A DNA stretch of 64,000 bases, from positions 992,001-1,056,000 of the forward strand of contig OW818667.1 in assembly GCA_942493125.1 (NCBI GenBank). The letters run 5' to 3'. The stretch is from Fusibacter_C sp942493125. Lineage in GTDB: Bacteria; Bacillota; Clostridia; Peptostreptococcales; Acidaminobacteraceae. The translations under genes and the position numbers were made by a program. Under the pieces are notes generated by a model. It saw only the letters and a list, made by a program, of their open reading frames with translations. It was not told the origin of the DNA and did not search any database. Below are positions 51,382 to 59,640 of this stretch, one piece after another; the stretch's first letter is position 1, and each line of letters starts with the position of its first letter.

Positions 51382-51861
51382 CTATGCGTTCAAAAGCTTC
51401 ACGATATCCGATTCAATCGCACGTGGGTTGACTGTTGGTGCAAATCGTTTGATGACATTGCCCTGCTTGTCTACTAAAAACTTCGTAAAGTTCCATTTGA
51501 TCTGATTGCCAAGTGTTCCTTTTGCCTCAGATTTTAAATATTTGTAGAGTGGATGCGCCGATTCACCATTGACGTCGACTTTTTCGAACAGTGTAAATGT
51601 GACACCAAAATCCAATCTGCAGACGTTTTGAACCTGCTCGTTTGAGCCTGACTCTTGGTTTGCGAATTGATTACATGGAAAACCAAGGATTGATAACCCT
51701 TTATCGCCATAGGTTTTGTGCAGCGCTTCGAGGTCATCAAATTGAGGCGCTAGACCACATTTTGTCGCCGTGTTCACAACGAGAACTACTTCCCCTTCAT
51801 ACGCAGACATAGGTACTTCTGTACCATCCATCTTAACTGCCGAATAATCATAAAAACCCAT
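51382..51861 (-). CDS. Glutathione peroxidase family protein (thioredoxin-dependent type)
   Basis: 159 residues. It has the peroxidatic Cys35 (VNTATKCGLAPQF), Gln in ILGFPCNQF, and Trp/Asn in KWNFTKFLVDKQG, the tetrad of non-selenium GPx proteins. A further Cys in NVCRLDFGVTF could be the resolving cysteine, as in BsaA-like enzymes that use thioredoxin rather than glutathione. It reduces organic and hydrogen peroxides in the cytoplasm. A site resembling the OhrR operator lies 50 bp upstream, linking it to the OhrR gene at 10.9 kb. RBS AGGAGG. Confidence 0.94.
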   Translation of the reverse strand: MGFYDYSAVKMDGTEVPMSAYEGEVVLVVNTATKCGLAPQFDDLEALHKTYGDKGLSILGFPCNQFANQESGSNEQVQNVCRLDFGVTFTLFEKVDVNGESAHPLYKYLKSEAKGTLGNQIKWNFTKFLVDKQGNVIKRFAPTVNPRAIESDIVKLLNA

Positions 51862-51910
51862 AAAAATTCCTCCTCATTATATCACTATAGAATATGCTTT
51901 TGCCATTTCA

Positions 51911-51925
51911 TGCAATTGAATTGTA
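51911..51925. promoter_or_regulatory. OhrR-like operator upstream of the glutathione peroxidase gene
   Basis: On the minus strand TACAATT-C-AATTGCA: an interrupted palindrome that matches the OhrR core (TACAATT-N-AATTGTA) at all but one position. It lies 50 bp before the start codon. Confidence 0.6.
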
Positions 51926-52087
51926 CGCAATTTATATATCCACTTTATACGAAGTCCACAATTCTGTCAAGCATTCAAAATTGATTCATAGTTTTTTTAC
52001 ATGAAATGTCCCACAAATTTCAGTTTCACTTAAGGTAGTTTTGCTACACTCAATCCATACTAAGTACGATGTTTAGGAGGTGTGGTT

Positions 52088-53194
52088 ATGCAAATTGATC
52101 ATGACAAAAAAATAATGGCCTTGTTTTTAAGTATTTCGATTTTCTTCTGGGGATTTGGTGGTGGCTATTTGTTGAACGCCAATGTGGCAGAATATCAACA
52201 GGGTGCTGATTTAGGCGACTTTGAAACAAATGTGCAGAGTGATTTGACCGGCTCATTAAAAAACGTCGCCTCTTCATCAACAGCTTTGTCAATCCCTGAA
52301 ATCGTCACTAAAGTAGCTGGCTCTGTGGTGGAAATCACGACTGAAATGGTGACTGGTGGCAATAGAATTCAACAGTATATCGCAGAAGGTGCTGGCAGTG
52401 GCGTCATTTTAACATCCGATGGTTATATTGCAACCAATAATCACGTCGTTGAAGGTGCAAATAAAATTACCGTCACTTTGCACAATGGCACACAGTATAC
52501 AGGACAATTGATCGGTAGAGATGTAGCCAATGATTTGGCCGTCATCAAAATTGACGCAGACAAACTCATACCTGTGAAATTTGGGGATGCATCAAAGTTG
52601 GTGGTAGGTGAACTCGCCGTAGCAATCGGGAACCCACTTGGTGAACTCGGTGGCACAGTTACCGATGGCATCATCTCTGCACTAAATCGCGTCATCAACG
52701 TCGATGGTATCGATATGACGTTACTACAAACCTCAGCAGCTATCAGTCCTGGAAACTCAGGTGGTGGGCTATTCAACAGCAGAGCTGAGCTCATCGGCAT
52801 CGTCAATGCAAAATCAAGCGGTTCAGATGTAGAAGGGCTTGGATTTGCCATACCAATCAACACGGCGCTCGAGATCATCGACCCTCTCATGACTTACGGT
52901 TATATTCCAGGCAAAGTAGATCCAGGATTCACAGTCATCCATATTCAAGATGCTTGGACAGCACGCATGTATCGATTAAATGAAACTGGATTTTATGTCG
53001 CTACAGTCACTTCTGACAACGGACTAAATGTCGGTGACAGAATCGTCTCAATCGATGGCACGGCAATCACAGATAGTGCCCAGATTGATGATATACTGGC
53101 AGGACATGCAGTGGGCGATGTCTTGACGTTTGAGGTCGTTAGGGCGGGAAATTTGACAACAATCGACTACAAATTAGCTCAAGCGAAGTTCTAG
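52088..53194 (+). CDS. HtrA/DegP-type trypsin-like serine protease
   Basis: 368 residues from the ATG at 52088 (AGGAGG seven bases ahead), preferred over a GTG at 52082. One N-terminal TM (about 9-29) tethers it outside the membrane. The protease domain (about 65-265) has the triad His119 (TNNHVV), Asp149 (NDLAVIKI) and Ser224 (SPGNSGGGLF). One PDZ domain is at the C-terminus (about 275-365, VATVTSDNGLNVGDRIVSIDG). It degrades or refolds damaged proteins at the cell surface. Its own promoter region lies in the gap after the gpx gene, divergently transcribed. Confidence 0.93.
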   Translation: MQIDHDKKIMALFLSISIFFWGFGGGYLLNANVAEYQQGADLGDFETNVQSDLTGSLKNVASSSTALSIPEIVTKVAGSVVEITTEMVTGGNRIQQYIAEGAGSGVILTSDGYIATNNHVVEGANKITVTLHNGTQYTGQLIGRDVANDLAVIKIDADKLIPVKFGDASKLVVGELAVAIGNPLGELGGTVTDGIISALNRVINVDGIDMTLLQTSAAISPGNSGGGLFNSRAELIGIVNAKSSGSDVEGLGFAIPINTALEIIDPLMTYGYIPGKVDPGFTVIHIQDAWTARMYRLNETGFYVATVTSDNGLNVGDRIVSIDGTAITDSAQIDDILAGHAVGDVLTFEVVRAGNLTTIDYKLAQAKF

Positions 53195-53218
53195 GATCTT
53201 TCGAAATGACGACGCATC

Positions 53219-53291
53219 CAAATGGAAGACCAATGCCAGAAAAAAAAAATCAGCCAGATACCCTCGGCTGATTTTTTGATGTTTCCATTTG
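53219..53291. terminator. Nested bidirectional terminator
   Basis: An inner stem AATCAGCC/GGCTGATT has A and T runs on either side. An outer inverted repeat (CCAAATGGAA at 53219-53228 with TTCCATTTGG at 53282-53291) encloses it. It lies between the convergent protease and aminopeptidase genes. Confidence 0.88.
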
Positions 53292-53327
53292 GAGATTATA
53301 AATGTTGCATTATTCTAATGGTCCTTA

Positions 53328-54560
53328 TTAGAATGTCCAGTTGCCTTTTGTAAACAATTGGACCGTCGATCCATCTTTTTCAATTGCTGTGACTTCCATC
53401 TCTGGACCACCAATCATGAAATCGACATGGATTAAACTCGAATTGGCACCTCTTTCTTCAAGTTCTTCTTGCGTCGCATTTGATCCGTTTTGCATTGCAT
53501 AAGCATATGCTCTACCTAACGCTAAATGAATCGATGCGTTTTCATCAAAAAGAGTGTTGTTGAAGAGTATGCCTGTATTTGAAATCGGCGAATCATTTTG
53601 TACGAGAGCCACTTCACCAAGGTATTTAGCCCCTTCATCGTTTGCGAGCATACTATCTAGTACCTCTTTGCCCTTGCCTGCATAATAATCGACGACGCGA
53701 CCGTCTTTAAAAGTAAATCCGAAGTCATCAACAATCTTGCCATTGTGGCTTAGTGGTTTTGTAGAACGTACAGTGCCGTTCACTTTGTAGCGGTGTGGTG
53801 TCGTGAATACTTCCTCTGTTGGAATATTGGCAACGAAAGCGTCTCCAGCATGGCTGTTTTTAGAGCCGCCCATCCAATAATGTCCATCAGCCAAGCAAAT
53901 TTCAAGCTCAGTGCCTGGTGCTTTAAAGACGAGCTTTTCAAATTGCTTTTCATTTAAGTAGTTTTTATATTTTTTAAGGTTTATATCATGCTGCTTCCAA
54001 GCTTCAACTGGATCAGCTGTACTCACGCGCGTTGCATCAAAGATTTTGTTCCAAAGAGCATCGATAGCATTTTCCTCAGTCATTTCAGGATAGACGCTTT
54101 TAGCCCATGCTTCCGATGGAACAGCGACGATACACCATTTTGTTTGACCCGTCATGCGGTATTTTGTAGCAGGTGAAAGTGCTGTAGATGCAGATTTCTG
54201 ATCGATGGCTACGATGTCGCTAGGCACATTTTTGAGGAGCTCAGGATCTGGCGCGATAATATAAAGGTGATGGTAATTGTCTTCATACAATTTGACGAGT
54301 AAGTCGACTTTCCATTGTGGGTAATTTTCAAAAACGTAATCTTTTGCATTGCCATAACGCGCCAAAGTCATCAAGTCGTCGTTCAACATAAACTCGACGT
54401 GCTTAGCACCCGCAGCATAGGCCTTTTTCATAACTTCTCGAGCGAGGGGCAGTCCTGATTCATTTGCTGTGATAATCAAGCCTTCCATTGGTTGTACATT
54501 AATGCCTACATTCACTGCCAACGCGGCGTATTTTTCTAGCTCATTATTGTAGTTTTTCAT
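53328..54560 (-). CDS. M29 family aminopeptidase (AmpS/PepS type)
   Basis: 410 residues from the ATG at 54560 (GGGGAG upstream); the longer frame from 54629 lacks an RBS. Family features: LITANESGLPLAREVMKKAYAAGAKHVEF at the N-terminus, WCIVAVPSEAWAKSVYPE, NIPTEEVFTTPHRYKVNGTV with metal-binding Glu and His, and C-terminal ALGRAYAYAMQNG, with SLIHVDFMIGG carrying the final His/Asp. It is a cobalt/zinc-type cytoplasmic aminopeptidase of broad specificity. It is monocistronic and convergent with the HtrA-like gene. Confidence 0.92.
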   Translation of the reverse strand: MKNYNNELEKYAALAVNVGINVQPMEGLIITANESGLPLAREVMKKAYAAGAKHVEFMLNDDLMTLARYGNAKDYVFENYPQWKVDLLVKLYEDNYHHLYIIAPDPELLKNVPSDIVAIDQKSASTALSPATKYRMTGQTKWCIVAVPSEAWAKSVYPEMTEENAIDALWNKIFDATRVSTADPVEAWKQHDINLKKYKNYLNEKQFEKLVFKAPGTELEICLADGHYWMGGSKNSHAGDAFVANIPTEEVFTTPHRYKVNGTVRSTKPLSHNGKIVDDFGFTFKDGRVVDYYAGKGKEVLDSMLANDEGAKYLGEVALVQNDSPISNTGILFNNTLFDENASIHLALGRAYAYAMQNGSNATQEELEERGANSSLIHVDFMIGGPEMEVTAIEKDGSTVQLFTKGNWTF

Positions 54561-54667
54561 TTGTGTCTCCCCTTTTTCTTTCAATTGGTCGTACTTCAAC
54601 ATTATACCGCAATTGGTGACGTGGGACAAGCTTTGTCACACCAATAAGCCGTCTACTCATTCGTCAG

Positions 54668-56359
54668 TTACAACCCTAAAGTGCCGCCTGGGTTCATGAT
54701 CTCATGTGGGTCAAAATGCTTTTTCAAAGCTCTGAATACATCCAATTGATTTGTGCCAATCTGCTTTTCAAGCCAAGGTGCAAAGGCCTTGCCGATGCCA
54801 TGATGATGGCTCATGGAAGCCCCATATTTTAAGATGTTGTCCAAGATACCCGCTTGATAGGCTAAGTAGGCATCAATATCATCCATTTTAGCAATAAAAA
54901 TAAAATAAAGGTTGGCACCTTGCGGATATACATGGGACATATGTGTCATGCAAATCGTATTGGGCCTGCTTTTGCAATAGTTTCTGACGCCTTCATGGAC
55001 AGCTTCCATTGTTTCCCAAGTCACAGAACACTCCAAAGTGTCTGTCATGATTCCAAAGTCTTGAAGGTCCTCTCTCATATAGGGGTCTCTAAATCTACCT
55101 TTCTCCCACTCTTTGACTGGGATGCCCGTTAGATAAAAGCCGCCGTGTGCCCTGCAGATACGATGCACTTTTCGCGTGATATTTTTTGTAAATGCACGCT
55201 CGCCATCCGTACTGCCTAAAAAAAGACAGCGTTCACCCTCTTTATAACCGACTAAGTCCATCATGGCATTCAGTGGTGTATCTTCAATCCCATAGAGCTT
55301 TAACATGACATCGGTCTCCTCAGGGTCAGAGAGTCTAAAGACAGAGGGATACCCAAACTGACTCTGCATGATTTCACGTGCCGCTTCTTTAGCCTGACTC
55401 CAGTTCTTAAATATGTAGCTAAACCGCCTTTGGTTCTCTGGCATGTATCTAAATACTTTTAAGGTGCAGGAAACTAAAACGCCAAATGCCCCTTCACTGC
55501 CCATCATGATTTGATCGATGCTAGGGCCAGTTGACATTGCTGGATATTCTTTGGTTTCTATCGTACCGATCGGCGTCACATATTCTTGACAGATGACAAG
55601 ATCCTCAATTTTTCCAAAATACGTGGAGTTTTGACCAGCGCCTCGCGTCACGACCCACCCGCCAACGACAGAATACTCAAATGATTGTGGGAAATGGCCA
55701 CATGTGTACGCACGCTTGGCACCAAAACGGATAGGCGCTTCATTGAGTGCGCGCTCCAAGTCAGGACCATTCATACCGGCTTCTACTGTGATGGTTTGAT
55801 TGATTTCGTTGAACTTGATGACGCGTTTCATATGGACGCGCATATCTAGTGAAACGCCACCTTTCATACACTCGACGCCACGCGTCACTGAGGACCCGCC
55901 CCCATAGATAGTGACTGGGATATAGTGTTCGTGGCAGTAGGCGACAATATTCTGAATATCCTTTTTTGAATAAGGGTGAAGCACTAAATCTGGAATATTT
56001 TCCACAATGCCTTTTCTGAGCCGCATCAAGTCTATCATCGTCTTGCCATAAGCAACTTGAAGTCTAGAATAATCGTCCGTTTTCACATTTTCATACCCAA
56101 TCATCTCAATAAAAGCATCCATGTGCTCTTTGGCAAGTCTTATTGGCTTATCGTACTGGACTTTTTCAAGACCCATCTCCCTTTTGATTTTGAAATCGTC
56201 ATCCGTCATATCAAATGTCTTTTTCATCAAGCCATATAGCCGACGATTGGGATGCTTAAATTCTGATGGATCGCCCCATTTCAAAATTGATCGGTATGAC
56301 CCATCAGGTGGTGGAGACTCAGTCCAATCCGGGTAAAATCCATTGTTTTTTTGCTTCAT
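54668..56359 (-). CDS. FAD-binding oxidase related to alkyl-dihydroxyacetonephosphate synthase
   Basis: 563 residues from the ATG at 56359 (GGAGGAACTT upstream). The PCMH-type FAD domain (about 115-295) has YIPVTIYGGGSSVTRGVECMKGG and SEYSVVGGWVVTRGAGQNST-like segments. The C-terminal vanillyl-alcohol-oxidase-type cap domain (about 310-560) has SHHHGIGKAFAPWL, matching the histidine-rich active-site loop of alkyl-DHAP synthase, and HFDPHEIMNPGGTLG. ADPS swaps the acyl chain of acyl-DHAP for a fatty alcohol. Bacterial relatives may instead oxidise glycerol-phosphate or 2-hydroxyacids. It is last in the GlpA-like/FAD/DUF1667 run, 55 bp after DUF1667, which points to glycerol-phosphate or ether-lipid metabolism. 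Confidence 0.85.
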   Translation of the reverse strand: MKQKNNGFYPDWTESPPPDGSYRSILKWGDPSEFKHPNRRLYGLMKKTFDMTDDDFKIKREMGLEKVQYDKPIRLAKEHMDAFIEMIGYENVKTDDYSRLQVAYGKTMIDLMRLRKGIVENIPDLVLHPYSKKDIQNIVAYCHEHYIPVTIYGGGSSVTRGVECMKGGVSLDMRVHMKRVIKFNEINQTITVEAGMNGPDLERALNEAPIRFGAKRAYTCGHFPQSFEYSVVGGWVVTRGAGQNSTYFGKIEDLVICQEYVTPIGTIETKEYPAMSTGPSIDQIMMGSEGAFGVLVSCTLKVFRYMPENQRRFSYIFKNWSQAKEAAREIMQSQFGYPSVFRLSDPEETDVMLKLYGIEDTPLNAMMDLVGYKEGERCLFLGSTDGERAFTKNITRKVHRICRAHGGFYLTGIPVKEWEKGRFRDPYMREDLQDFGIMTDTLECSVTWETMEAVHEGVRNYCKSRPNTICMTHMSHVYPQGANLYFIFIAKMDDIDAYLAYQAGILDNILKYGASMSHHHGIGKAFAPWLEKQIGTNQLDVFRALKKHFDPHEIMNPGGTLGL

Positions 56360-56413
56360 AAGTTCCTCCATTTATTCGATTTTACAGTTTTACAGTCTAT
56401 ATTGATCACATTC

Positions 56414-56773
56414 TCAATGACTGATTGATTGCATGGAAAAAGTAGCTACGACATCTGTACCTAGGTTCAGAAGATTTTGGACGATCACAGTGCCTATTGC
56501 AATCGGCAAAGTGACGACGACAGCATCTAGTGCAGCCATCGCTTCCATCAACTTGTCTTTTGGAATGTCAGACGTAGTGCGCACTGGGATACGACGCATT
56601 TTATCGTCATCCGTCCTGACCGTTGTCGTCAATATCCTGACGGGATGATACCACTCACGTTCAGCGAATTCTATGCCCTTTGGACAGCTATGACCCGTCG
56701 TTTCTAGGATGTCATCTTTCATGTTGACCGTTATTTGACAGCCCCTTGGACAACTTAAACATATCATCTTCAT
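56414..56773 (-). CDS. DUF1667 family protein
   Basis: 119 residues beginning MKMICLSCPRGCQI, with four cysteines (CLSCPRGC, then GHSCPKG) that could hold a metal or Fe-S cluster. The C-terminal part (about 45-115) reads VRILTTTVRTDDDKMRRIPVRTTSDIPKDKL in outline and is the conserved DUF1667 core. The family is nearly always beside GlpA-like and FAD-dependent oxidoreductases in anaerobes and is assumed to be a small electron-transfer subunit. It overlaps the FAD oxidoreductase by 4 bp (ATGA). It lacks the larger GlpC-type domain. Confidence 0.9.
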   Translation of the reverse strand: MKMICLSCPRGCQITVNMKDDILETTGHSCPKGIEFAEREWYHPVRILTTTVRTDDDKMRRIPVRTTSDIPKDKLMEAMAALDAVVVTLPIAIGTVIVQNLLNLGTDVVATFSMQSISH

Positions 56774-57750
56774 TGGTTTCCCTCCAAGTATTGCATCGCA
56801 CTGAGACCAGCGTGTTCACCACTTACCGTTACGTGATCGACCAAGTCAAAGACATGCAGTGCATTGCCACAACAAAATACCCCAGGAACCGACGTCATAT
56901 ATTGCGCGTCGACAATTGGTCCTTTTGTCTTTGCGTCTAATTGGATGCCGAGCTTTTCAGCCACTTCATTCTCAGGTATTAAGCCAACTGAAAGGATAAG
57001 GCCGTCACATGTGATGTGTTCTTCCGTCCCTTCAATAATTTCTAACGCCTTATTTAAGCTGGCTACAACCACACTTTCAAGACGCTCACTGCCATGTGTC
57101 GCTATGACCGTCTTTGAAAGATGAAGCGGAATGTCAAAGTCATCTAGGCATTGGCTTATATTTCTTGGCAGTCCAGATGGTTCCGATTTTGCCTCAAAGA
57201 CACCAATCACTTTTGCCCCTTCCAGAGTCAACCGTCTTGCCATAATTAGACCTATGTCGCCACTACCTAAAATGACACATCGATCACAGGGCATCAACCC
57301 CTCAATGTTCACCAGAAACTGCGCTGTGCCAGCCGTATAAATGCCAGCAGGCCTAGACCCGCCAATATAAAGTTGCTTGCTCGTTCGTTCTCTACAGCCT
57401 GTTGCAAGGATCACAGTTTTTGCTTCAACTGCTCTAACACCTTGCTCAGCATCTATCAAGACAGCTTTAAAACCACCTTCTATAACTTCTAAAGATGTCA
57501 CATAAGTTTTTAATGCGATTAGACTGTCGGTACCTAGTACCGCATCAATATAGATTTGAGCGTATTCTGGCCCGGTCAATTGGCGATTGAATTTAATGAG
57601 TCCAAAGCCATCGTGAATGCATTGCTTTAAGATGCCGCCAAGTCGCGCTTCACGCTCAACGAGTATGACAGTGCCACCGGCTTTAGTAATTTCAAGAGCG
57701 GCGGCAAGTCCAGCTGGACCTGCGCCAATGACCATACAGTCGAACATCAT
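56770..57750 (-). CDS. FAD/NAD(P)-dependent oxidoreductase (GlpB-like partner)
   Basis: 326 residues, a short two-dinucleotide-binding flavoprotein. The N-terminal FAD fold is MVIGAGPAGLAAALEITKAGGTVILVEREARLGG in outline (GxGxxG at 8-13), the NAD(P) loop is CVILGSGDIGLIMARRL, and the C-terminal motif PGVFCCGNALHVFDLVDHVTVSG encloses FAD. There is no redox-active CxxC pair in the usual place. It probably passes electrons between the GlpA-like dehydrogenase and NAD(P)/Fe-S carriers. It overlaps both neighbours by 4 bp (ATGA). The start at 57750 or the ATG at 57747 are both possible. Confidence 0.88.
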   Translation of the reverse strand: MMFDCMVIGAGPAGLAAALEITKAGGTVILVEREARLGGILKQCIHDGFGLIKFNRQLTGPEYAQIYIDAVLGTDSLIALKTYVTSLEVIEGGFKAVLIDAEQGVRAVEAKTVILATGCRERTSKQLYIGGSRPAGIYTAGTAQFLVNIEGLMPCDRCVILGSGDIGLIMARRLTLEGAKVIGVFEAKSEPSGLPRNISQCLDDFDIPLHLSKTVIATHGSERLESVVVASLNKALEIIEGTEEHITCDGLILSVGLIPENEVAEKLGIQLDAKTKGPIVDAQYMTSVPGVFCCGNALHVFDLVDHVTVSGEHAGLSAMQYLEGNQ

Positions 57751-59489
57751 ACCACCTCCCGATGCTTCGTCTCATGTACCGCAATTTTTGAAGCACCTGA
57801 TTTTTTTGTGATGGATTCGGTGGGAATACCTTTGACTTCATGTATAATTTCCATGACGAGGGGCATGCAAAACCCGCCCTGACATCGCCCCATACCAGCT
57901 CTAACCCTTCTTTTCACACCATCTACAGTGTCCACTGGAATAGGCGTCGAAAGCGCATCTATAATCTCACCTTTGCTTATTTCTTCGCATCGACAAATAA
58001 TTTCACCATAATCTCGCCTAGCTTCAATCCATTTTTGCCGTTCAACTAATGTCATGTTTGCAAGTTCTGGGATGGCTTTTCTGATTGGGTTCCAATCATC
58101 CTTTTTTATCAAAGAGAACTTAAAAACCTCTAATGCGCACCCACTAATTATCGACTCTACCCGCTCCGCAATGCCTGGGGCAGATGCAAAGCCTGGTGAC
58201 TGGATGCCCGCTACGTGGATGAAGTTCACCAATTGATTCGATCTCTCAATAATAAAATCTTCCTTGTATGTCGCTGCTCTAATCCCTGTGAAATACGTGA
58301 TGTCATCTTCCATCGTCAAGCCTTCTATCTGAGGTAGCTTTTGACTGAGTAGTTCCTTAAGGGTTCTCATATCCGTGTCATAATTTTCGCGATCCGGTGT
58401 CTCGATGGCATTTGGTCCAACGAGGATATTGCCCTCATATGTTTTTATGATGCCGCCACCTTTTGTATTTTTACTGCTTCTATCACCTATGAAGCCCAGT
58501 ATGCCATTTACTAAATACGCTTTCTTTTTATCAAATAAAACGACCTCACCCTTTCTTGGATGAATGGAGTAAAATCGATCGTTTGCCATTTGAGCGATGA
58601 GATCGGTATACACACCGGCGGCATTGATGACGCATTTGGCATGTATATCCCCTCGATTGGTCTGAACGCTGAGGATTCGATCCGAACCGAGTTTCATGCC
58701 CAGAACTTCAGTGTTTAACTTCAGAATGACGCCGTTCTGTATCGCATTTTCAGCATAGGCCACTGTCATTTTAAATGGTGACGCTACCCCTGACTGTTCG
58801 CAGAGTACACCCCATCTCACACCTTTTGATAAATGTGGTTCGTGCGCATAGACTTCTCTTGCATTTAAAAACCTAAGGCCTTCCATGCCCATCCGCTTTG
58901 CTTTTATCGCGAAAAACGGTTTCAAAACCTTGCTGATTCGCGATCGAAACAGGATATAGCTGCCACACCATCTAATCGGCACGCCAAGCTCATCGGAAAC
59001 TGTTTTGTAAAGCGCTATGCTTCGAATGTTCAATTTTCCCTTTAGACTGTTCATCGGTGCCGCTATACCGGGATGGATCATGCCATCATTTCTAGAAGAC
59101 GTATGGACGCCAACATCATAGGCTTTATCGATCAATAAAATATCGAGCTTATATTTTGATAGTTCGCGCGCTATTGAAGCCCCGATAATACCGGCCCCTA
59201 CAATTAGAAGATCGCATGACAGATCATTCTTTTCAACGTCATATAATTTACATGCGCCATGATTCGTTTGAATATTCTGTGAATTGTCATTAAAAAAAAG
59301 GTCATTGACCACTTCCCGAAAAGGCGCTTTCGCTGCTATGTAACCGGCTTTTACGACATCATCCCACTGCGATACGTGTCCTTCAAGCCTTATAGAGTTT
59401 TGAATACGTGAACATCTAATGGAATCGTCAACTTTCTTTCTCAATTTTCGTTCTAATCTATAAACCGCATAATCAGATAGCCTTTTCAT
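57747..59489 (-). CDS. GlpA-like FAD-dependent oxidoreductase with BON-like N-terminus and BFD-like [2Fe-2S] domain
   Basis: 580 residues from the ATG at 59489 (AGAGG upstream). A longer frame from 59603 begins inside a terminator and is rejected. Residues about 15-70 resemble a BON domain (IQNSIRLEGHVSQWDDVVKAGYIAAK). A DAO/GlpA FAD domain follows (about 92-460: LLIVGAGIIGASIARELSKYKLDILLIDK, HPRKGEVVLFD, GIRAATY), then a BFD-like [2Fe-2S] domain (about 490-545: ICRCEEISKGEIIDAL, GRCQGGFCMP). It oxidises glycerol 3-phosphate or a related hydroxy compound and passes electrons to its partners. It is first gene of a four-gene run. Confidence 0.88.
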   Translation of the reverse strand: MKRLSDYAVYRLERKLRKKVDDSIRCSRIQNSIRLEGHVSQWDDVVKAGYIAAKAPFREVVNDLFFNDNSQNIQTNHGACKLYDVEKNDLSCDLLIVGAGIIGASIARELSKYKLDILLIDKAYDVGVHTSSRNDGMIHPGIAAPMNSLKGKLNIRSIALYKTVSDELGVPIRWCGSYILFRSRISKVLKPFFAIKAKRMGMEGLRFLNAREVYAHEPHLSKGVRWGVLCEQSGVASPFKMTVAYAENAIQNGVILKLNTEVLGMKLGSDRILSVQTNRGDIHAKCVINAAGVYTDLIAQMANDRFYSIHPRKGEVVLFDKKKAYLVNGILGFIGDRSSKNTKGGGIIKTYEGNILVGPNAIETPDRENYDTDMRTLKELLSQKLPQIEGLTMEDDITYFTGIRAATYKEDFIIERSNQLVNFIHVAGIQSPGFASAPGIAERVESIISGCALEVFKFSLIKKDDWNPIRKAIPELANMTLVERQKWIEARRDYGEIICRCEEISKGEIIDALSTPIPVDTVDGVKRRVRAGMGRCQGGFCMPLVMEIIHEVKGIPTESITKKSGASKIAVHETKHREVV

Positions 59490-59519
59490 AATAACCTCTT
59501 CATCGCAACACCGTATTTG

Positions 59520-59533
59520 TTCGGTCGTCCGAA
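59520..59533. promoter_or_regulatory. Inverted repeat upstream of the glpA-like operon
   Basis: TTCGG-TCGT-CCGAA, a perfect 5-bp repeat with 4-nt spacer, 30 bp before the start codon, with a second small palindrome (ATGATATCAT) at 59545-59554. It is a candidate operator for the neighbouring GntR protein, although it is not the usual HutC-type motif. Confidence 0.45.
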
Positions 59534-59582
59534 TGTTTGATTTAATGATATCATAGTTTAAGCTTCTCGTATATATTGCGAC

Positions 59583-59632
59583 AAAAAAAGTGCCTAATAA
59601 CATGACTATTCGTAAGTCACGTTACTAAGCAC
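59583..59632 (-). terminator. Strong terminator between gntR and the glpA-like operon
   Basis: On the minus strand AGTGCTTAGTAACGTGACT pairs with AGTCATGTTATTAGGCACT (19 positions, three wobbles), followed by seven T. It separates the GGDEF-gntR transcript from the flavoprotein operon. Confidence 0.9.
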
Positions 59633-59640
59633 TAATGTAT

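Noticed and set aside
59520..59533. Firm assignment of TTCGG-TCGT-CCGAA as the GntR operator
   Set aside because: It does not match the usual HutC-type site; kept only as a low-confidence candidate.
57747..59603. A 618-residue reading of the GlpA-like gene starting at 59603
   Set aside because: That start lies within the strong terminator stem between gntR and the operon and lacks an RBS; the ATG at 59489 with AGAGG fits.
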